From positions 1-12,773 of the forward strand of contig JAGOIB010000057.1 of the NCBI GenBank assembly GCA_017995875.1: DNA of 12,773 nucleotides, given 5' to 3'. The DNA comes from Saprospiraceae bacterium. Lineage in GTDB: Bacteria > Bacteroidota > Bacteroidia > Chitinophagales > Saprospiraceae. A program made the position numbers and the translations under genes. Positions 10,401 through 12,773 of this stretch are shown here, one piece after another. Each line of letters starts with the position of its first letter. Positions within the stretch are counted from its first letter, which is position 1. A model generated the notes under the pieces. That model made no database searches and was not told the DNA's origin. It was given only the letters and a program-made list of their open reading frames with translations.

Positions 10401-11616
10401 GCCATCAACACCAATTAATCTTGCTGTATCTGCAGGTGCTAATTCTGCAGTGTTTTCATGGGATGCTTCTACAGATGATACTGCTGTCAAAGGCTATGTA
10501 ACTTTTGTAGATGGTGTTTATGCAGACTCACTGGATGCAGCCACCGTTTCGATTTTTATCGGAGGCCTTGATCCGTCTACCTTGTATACGTTTGAGGTAT
10601 ATGCTTATGATTTTGCCGGCAATAATTCAGAAACTGCGTTTATTGTTGCCTCTACTACGGAGCCAATTGAAACGGCCGAACCAGGTCTTGTAGCTCATTA
10701 CAAGTTTGAAGGAAATGCCAATGACGCCACACCTTACAATAATCATGGTGTTATCGGAGGTAATCCAATCTTCGAACCGGTAACGAATCGTCCTAATGCT
10801 GAAGGTATGGCTATCGTCTTTGATGGTGATGGTGACTCTGTGTTGGCGTCCAATGCTGTTCAATTGATTTCTGATTATGCAACCGTAAGCTTCTGGATAA
10901 GAGTAGATGGACAGAATCTTACTATTCCTGAATCCTATGTAATCGATTTCGGTCACTGGAGTGAAAGATGGAAAATATCATTGCCACAACACTTAAAAAT
11001 TGTGTGGACAACCAATGGTAATAACCTTCAGTTTGACCATTTGATCCATGACATGGATTCAAAAGATGGCAACGAACTCGTTCTTGGTTTCTGGTGGTAT
11101 GTAACGATGGTACACGATGGTACTGATGATATTATCTACATAGATGGTGTGGAAGTCAATCGTCAGCCTGTCAATACTAAGCTGAACAGTACTGCATTAC
11201 CTCTTGGTATGGGTAATAATCCAGTAGATGGTGGCCAGTTTTTCATTGGTGCACTGGATGAAGTCAAGCTTTATAATAAGGCGTTGACTGACTCAGAAAT
11301 CCTGAAACTCTACACTACAGGAACAACCGGCATTGAAGACCTGCAAAATGAATTGCTGAAGTATGTTGAGCTGGTCTATCCTAATCCTACGACAAATGAA
11401 CTGGTCATCAAACATGGTTTTGGTACTAGCCAGGATTTGTTGGTGAGATTGTTTGATCAGAGTGGCCGTCAGGTTGGAGCGAAACACATCAATGCTCAGG
11501 ATATGGACAATGGCATCATATCACTTGATGTTGCTAATCTTTCCGGTGGCATGTATAATGTAAATTTTGTTCTCGGGGGTAAGATCCTTGGCTCAATACC
11601 TTTTGTGAAACAATAA
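7498..11616 (+). CDS. T9SS-exported LamG-array protein (five LamG domains, two Fn3 domains)
   Basis: Large 1372-aa surface or secreted protein with no catalytic domain visible; probably a ligand-binding adhesin or scaffold. ATG at 7498 (a second ATG follows directly) opens a signal peptide with likely cleavage after IRA (residue 24). Domains in order: LamG1 25-228, LamG2 235-440, LamG3 449-652, LamG4 660-864, Fn3 about 873-955, Fn3 about 966-1052, LamG5 1062-1276, T9SS type A sorting domain 1293-1372 (VYPNPTTNELVI). LamG1-4 share a GGWQER[WY]K[IV]SLPSHGK motif and a CCSD motif; LamG5 has WSERWKISLPQH and no cysteine. The only cysteines are four vicinal pairs at 136/137, 346/347, 559/560 and 770/771. 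The gene lies 34 nt after the preceding one with an A/T-rich leader (7464-7497), and the operon terminator follows 22 nt after its stop. Family knowledge: LamG/ConA-like jellyrolls commonly bind glycans or calcium. The ligand here is unknown. Confidence 0.9.
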   Translation: MMRRVYAWLMPIWLLASMVPDIRAQQIVASYDFNGNAKDVSSYGNNASIHGATLTQDRFGVANQAFLFDGVQSHLVANNAAQLQSANTSVSFWVRVDEVPAQGEVYLLSFGGWQERWKISLPSHGKPIWTTHATSCCSDLDSGNPLTVGAWTHLVMVHDGAKDLIYVNGVVANSKDSPGDLATTTHPLGIGFDPIDSDYFFKGAMDEINIFDGALTETQIADLYTTQSTPPPVFNELVAHYSFSGNYRDESTYGNHATGKGVEFIPDRFGFGKKGASFDGATSGVTAANSSQLNSATTTVSFWVNPNTLPASGEAYLLSFGGWQERYKVSLPSHGKMVWTTHAATCCSDLDAGGGNELVPGKWTHAAFVHDGTKDKIFVNGVLVAEKDSPGDLANTTHPLGIGYDPIDVANYFDGSLDEVQIYNYALTDGEITNLYNEQNSAIIDPNPVVLDLPMTGDLKDVSQFGNDAQSSNAQMTYDRFGYANNAVAINPTDQTDLTVDNSTQYNSDWTSVSFWVKMNELPPTGEVYLMSFGGWQERWKISLPSHGKVVWTTYATSCCSDMDAGAGNELVPGAWTHVVAVHGTAQDKIFINGVLAAAKDVGGPLHDTKYPLGIGWDPIDKGSYINGDMDEVQIWTHPLTDQEVADLYAAQSAPPVFAGDLVADYGLNANAKDDSPYRNNGDVSGAIATTDRFGRANHAMNFDGASGVTADNSPQLNSPKASVSFWVNPNSLPASGEAYLLSFGGWQERWKISLPSHGKAVWTTHATSCCSDLDAGGGNELVPGTWTHMVMVHDGVKDYIYVNGVEANSKDSPGDLANTVHPLGIGYDPIDVANYFDGRLDDVQLYQSALTAPEVAALYAAQAADPGETDLTAPDAPAGLEGTVSFTNVSLTWQPSVDGESGIAGYNVYQDGVQIQTTVETNATISGLTPLTEYEFGVSAVDLAGNESATSFITLVSGMDETPDITPPSTPINLAVSAGANSAVFSWDASTDDTAVKGYVTFVDGVYADSLDAATVSIFIGGLDPSTLYTFEVYAYDFAGNNSETAFIVASTTEPIETAEPGLVAHYKFEGNANDATPYNNHGVIGGNPIFEPVTNRPNAEGMAIVFDGDGDSVLASNAVQLISDYATVSFWIRVDGQNLTIPESYVIDFGHWSERWKISLPQHLKIVWTTNGNNLQFDHLIHDMDSKDGNELVLGFWWYVTMVHDGTDDIIYIDGVEVNRQPVNTKLNSTALPLGMGNNPVDGGQFFIGALDEVKLYNKALTDSEILKLYTTGTTGIEDLQNELLKYVELVYPNPTTNELVIKHGFGTSQDLLVRLFDQSGRQVGAKHINAQDMDNGIISLDVANLSGGMYNVNFVLGGKILGSIPFVKQ
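7570..10089 (+). repeat. Four tandem LamG-coding repeats (about 211 codons each)
   Basis: The vicinal-cysteine codons fall at 7903, 8533, 9172 and 9805, giving periods of 210, 213 and 211 codons. DNA similarity remains high in patches. Positions 9103-9143 (LamG3) and 9736-9776 (LamG4) match at 40 of 41 bases by eye. Positions 8011-8033 (LamG1) and 9919-9941 (LamG4) are identical over 23 bases. This indicates duplication within the gene, possibly kept similar by gene conversion. Confidence 0.9.
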
Positions 11617-11638
11617 AGAAAATTTCCAGTTTTATCAG

Positions 11639-11675
11639 AAAGGCCCGGACACGATGTGTTTGGGCCTTTTGTTTT
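11639..11675 (+). terminator. Rho-independent-type terminator of the SusCD-LamG operon
   Basis: AAAGGCCC (11639-11646) pairs with GGGCCTTT (11662-11669). The stem continues through two G-T wobbles and ACAC (11649-11652)/GTGT (11656-11659), leaving a GAT loop. It is followed by a T-rich tail (TGTTTT at 11670-11675). It begins 22 nt after the stop of the LamG-array gene, so it most likely ends the four-gene transcript. Confidence 0.85.
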
Positions 11676-11690
11676 ATACGATCTTCTCTT

Positions 11691-11732
11691 AAGACTGGAG
11701 ATGTAAGACTGAAGACGTAAGACTTCGGACGA
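11691..11732. repeat. Three-copy imperfect 14-nt tandem repeat
   Basis: Copies are AAGACTGGAGATGT (11691-11704), AAGACTGAAGACGT (11705-11718) and AAGACTTCGGACGA (11719-11732). They are followed by related GGACGATGGACGG sequence. The repeat is noncoding and sits between the terminator and the palindromic mosaic. No function can be read from it. Confidence 0.7.
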
Positions 11733-11783
11733 TGGACGGATGGATTGGGTTCTGCTTAATCTGATGATAGCGTCTTTACCCGG

Positions 11784-11803
11784 TTTTGCCCCTACAGGGC
11801 AAG
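11784..11803 (+). repeat. Palindromic element A1
   Basis: Variant A. TTGCCC (11786-11791) and GGGCAA (11797-11802) form a 6-bp stem around the loop CTACA. It is identical over 20 nt to element A2. Confidence 0.8.
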
Positions 11804-11825
11804 TTTCCATTAGTGGGTTTTATCT

Positions 11826-11866
11826 GTTACCAACCTTTAGCCCCTACGGGGCTTTGTTTATCACAT
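11826..11866 (+). repeat. Palindromic element B1
   Basis: Variant B. AGCCCC (11839-11844) and GGGGCT (11848-11853) form a perfect 6-bp stem around a TAC loop. GTTACCAACCTTT precedes the stem and TTGTTTATCACAT follows it. Confidence 0.8.
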
Positions 11867-11922
11867 CACGTGACAGGTTTTTTATTGTTTCTATTATTGA
11901 GGGTTAATTTTTCCGAGATCAG

Positions 11923-11942
11923 TTTTGCCCCTACAGGGCAAG
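11923..11942 (+). repeat. Palindromic element A2
   Basis: Exact 20-nt copy of A1, with stem 11925-11930/11936-11941. Its upstream flank TCAG is shared with the inverted copy A3. Confidence 0.8.
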
Positions 11943-11963
11943 AGGGTTTTTTGCATTGCCTTC

Positions 11964-12004
11964 GTTACCAACCTTTAGCCCCTACGGGGCATTGTTTATC
12001 ACAT
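11964..12004 (+). repeat. Palindromic element B2
   Basis: 41-nt copy of B1 differing mainly at the base after GGGGC (A instead of T). The flank after the element (CACAG, then TTTTTATTGTT) also resembles that of B1, so the duplicated unit is longer than the palindrome. Confidence 0.8.
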
Positions 12005-12023
12005 TCTATCACAGCTTTTTATT

Positions 12024-12051
12024 GTTACCAATCTTTAGCCTCTATGGGGCA
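12024..12051 (+). repeat. Degenerate palindromic element B3
   Basis: GTTACCAATCTTTAGCC followed by TCTATGGGGC. The B pattern has lost stem complementarity through base changes and lacks the tail. It lies 60 nt after B2. Confidence 0.7.
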
Positions 12052-12134
12052 GAATAGGTTACAACTTGTTACAGCTATTTCAGTGCAACAGACCTATTGT
12101 ACTAAAGGATACTTTATTTGTACAGTGCTGAATG

Positions 12135-12165
12135 CAAAGCCCCGTAGGGGCTAAAGGTTGGTAAC
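12135..12165 (-). repeat. Palindromic element B4, inverted
   Basis: Reverse complement of variant B. The stem AGCCCC (12138-12143)/GGGGCT (12147-12152) has loop GTA, followed by AAAGGTTGGTAAC. With A3 it forms the inverted half of the mosaic. Confidence 0.8.
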
Positions 12166-12190
12166 AACAAGGCCCATAAATTTTGTTGTT
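12163..12190. repeat. 8-bp inverted repeat linking B4 and A3
   Basis: AACAACAA (12163-12170) and TTGTTGTT (12183-12190) are perfect inverted repeats around a 12-nt spacer. They join the two inverted palindromes, much as the linker of a paired REP element would. Confidence 0.6.
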
Positions 12191-12207
12191 GCCCTGTAGG
12201 GGCAAAA
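12189..12207 (-). repeat. Palindromic element A3, inverted
   Basis: Reverse complement of variant A (TTGCCCTGTAGGGGCAAAA). It lies about 80 nt beyond the stop codon of the minus-strand receptor gene, so it could protect or end that transcript's 3' end. No other terminator is visible for that gene. Confidence 0.8.
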
Positions 12208-12288
12208 CTGAATAGTAAAATCAATCTCTATGTAGTAATGCATATTCGTTAAATCCGGATCGAGAGTCAGCTTGAGTGTAAATGGATA

Positions 12289-12773
12289 CTAATTAATAGA
12301 ATATCTAAATCCTATATAAATCTCCCTCCCGAATATCGGCCCCCAGATAAGTCCGCTATCAAAATAAGGGCTGAATGGATTTTCGGGATCTACAATCACT
12401 GGCTCCTGTTTATAGTTGCTTATATTCTCTACACCAAGATATACCTCGGTGTTCTTGTTAAATACACGCGTGATTTGTCCATTGAATAACCAGTAGCCGG
12501 GTGAATGCGTAGCCAGTTGAAATGCAACTGGATTTGTATCTGTATCGGGTATGCGTTGCTCCCCGGTATGATGTGCGGTAAGATTAAATCTCCAGTGCCC
12601 TTTGTAGGTGGCGGTGCTGGAGACATAGGAGATATTGAAAAAGAACCTGGACTGAGGTGTAAAAATTTGCTTTCGCAATCCACCTTCATTGTATGTGATC
12701 CGTGAATCCTGCAATTTATAAGCGACTTTGGCATCAACCCTTTTGAAAACTTCATATTGTAGTTCGGCTTGCA
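12289..12773 (-). CDS. TonB-dependent receptor, C-terminal fragment (5' end outside window)
   Basis: The last 160 residues of an outer-membrane TonB-dependent receptor. The minus-strand frame is open from the window edge (first complete codon 12771-12769) to a TAG stop at 12291-12289. There is no real start here; TTG at 12714 is internal, since EYEVFKRVDAKVAYKLQDS reads through it. Evidence is alternating barrel-strand sequence, a late VYLGVENISNYKQ motif, then DPENPFSPYFDSGLIWGPIFGREIYIGFRYSIN-type closing strands with an aromatic-rich end. The late NYKQ, NPF and WGP(I/V)xGR pattern is familiar to me from stand-alone Bacteroidota TonB receptors, some found near heavy-metal or copper genes; that link is from memory and unproven here. 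It is not SusC-like in its visible part and converges on the SusCD operon, so it is a separate transcription unit. Confidence 0.88.
   Translation of the reverse strand, partial: QAELQYEVFKRVDAKVAYKLQDSRITYNEGGLRKQIFTPQSRFFFNISYVSSTATYKGHWRFNLTAHHTGEQRIPDTDTNPVAFQLATHSPGYWLFNGQITRVFNKNTEVYLGVENISNYKQEPVIVDPENPFSPYFDSGLIWGPIFGREIYIGFRYSIN

Larger units (their letters stand above)
11784..12207. repeat. REP/BIME-like mosaic of seven palindromic elements
   Basis: Seven copies share the core GCCCCTACRGGGC, one of them degenerate. They come in two variants: A (TTTTGCCCCTACAGGGCAA) and B (GTTACCAACCTTTAGCCCCTACGGGGC plus a TTGTTTATCACAT tail). The order is A1 B1 A2 B2 B3 on the plus strand, then B4 and A3 inverted. 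The A-A and B-B spacings of 139 and 138 nt show that an A-B unit was duplicated. This accounts for most of the gene-free stretch 11617-12288. I see no tRNA, other ncRNA or credible ORF in it. The architecture resembles bacterial REP/BIME elements, which are mobilised by REP-associated Y1 transposases; no transposase is present in the window. Confidence 0.85.

Noticed and set aside
11786..12154. 122-codon open frame on the plus strand in the gene-free region
   Set aside because: It is built from the A and B palindromic repeats, so its translation is internally repetitive. It has no recognisable protein features.
11784..12207. Possible CRISPR array
   Set aside because: The repeats are of two kinds, irregularly spaced (about 40-140 nt), partly inverted, and individually palindromic. 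There are no uniform spacers and no cas genes.
12429..12755. 108-codon minus-strand frame overlapping the receptor fragment
   Set aside because: It is out of frame with the clear TonB-receptor barrel sequence on the same strand and has no protein-like features.

Overview
The window comes from a member of the Bacteroidota. It carries a SusC/SusD nutrient-uptake pair, two large secreted proteins ending in type IX secretion (T9SS) type A sorting domains, and a separate TonB-dependent receptor. None of the genes has an obvious Shine-Dalgarno site, and base composition is moderate. A T9SS-using, non-Bacteroides lineage such as Saprospiria or Cytophagia is plausible, but genus cannot be told from this sequence.

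Layout. (1) Positions 1-11616, plus strand, hold four closely packed genes that look like one operon: a SusC-type transporter missing its N-terminus, a SusD-type lipoprotein (3 nt gap), a 1047-aa secreted protein with a probable alpha-helical toroid domain, two PKD/Ig-like domains and a LamG domain (6 nt gap), and a 1372-aa protein with five LamG domains and two Fn3 domains (34 nt gap). A strong hairpin with a T-rich tail at 11639-11675 ends the operon. (2) Positions 11617-12288 hold no gene. They contain a small 14-nt tandem repeat and a mosaic of seven palindromic REP-like elements in two alternating variants. (3) Positions 12289-12773, minus strand, hold the C-terminal 160 residues of a second TonB-dependent receptor, which converges on the operon.

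How the genes may work together (inference): the two T9SS substrates sit on the surface or are released. They bind a polymer or glycoconjugate through LamG domains of one shared subfamily, and the toroid domain may process it. SusD captures the product and SusC imports it. This would be a small polysaccharide-utilisation-like locus whose presumed enzyme belongs to no CAZyme family I can name. The strongest leads are the fourth gene's LamG array, in which four copies carry an invariant Cys-Cys pair that accounts for every cysteine in the protein, the WxxR[WY]KxS signature shared by all six LamG domains across both secreted proteins, and the REP/BIME-like mosaic.
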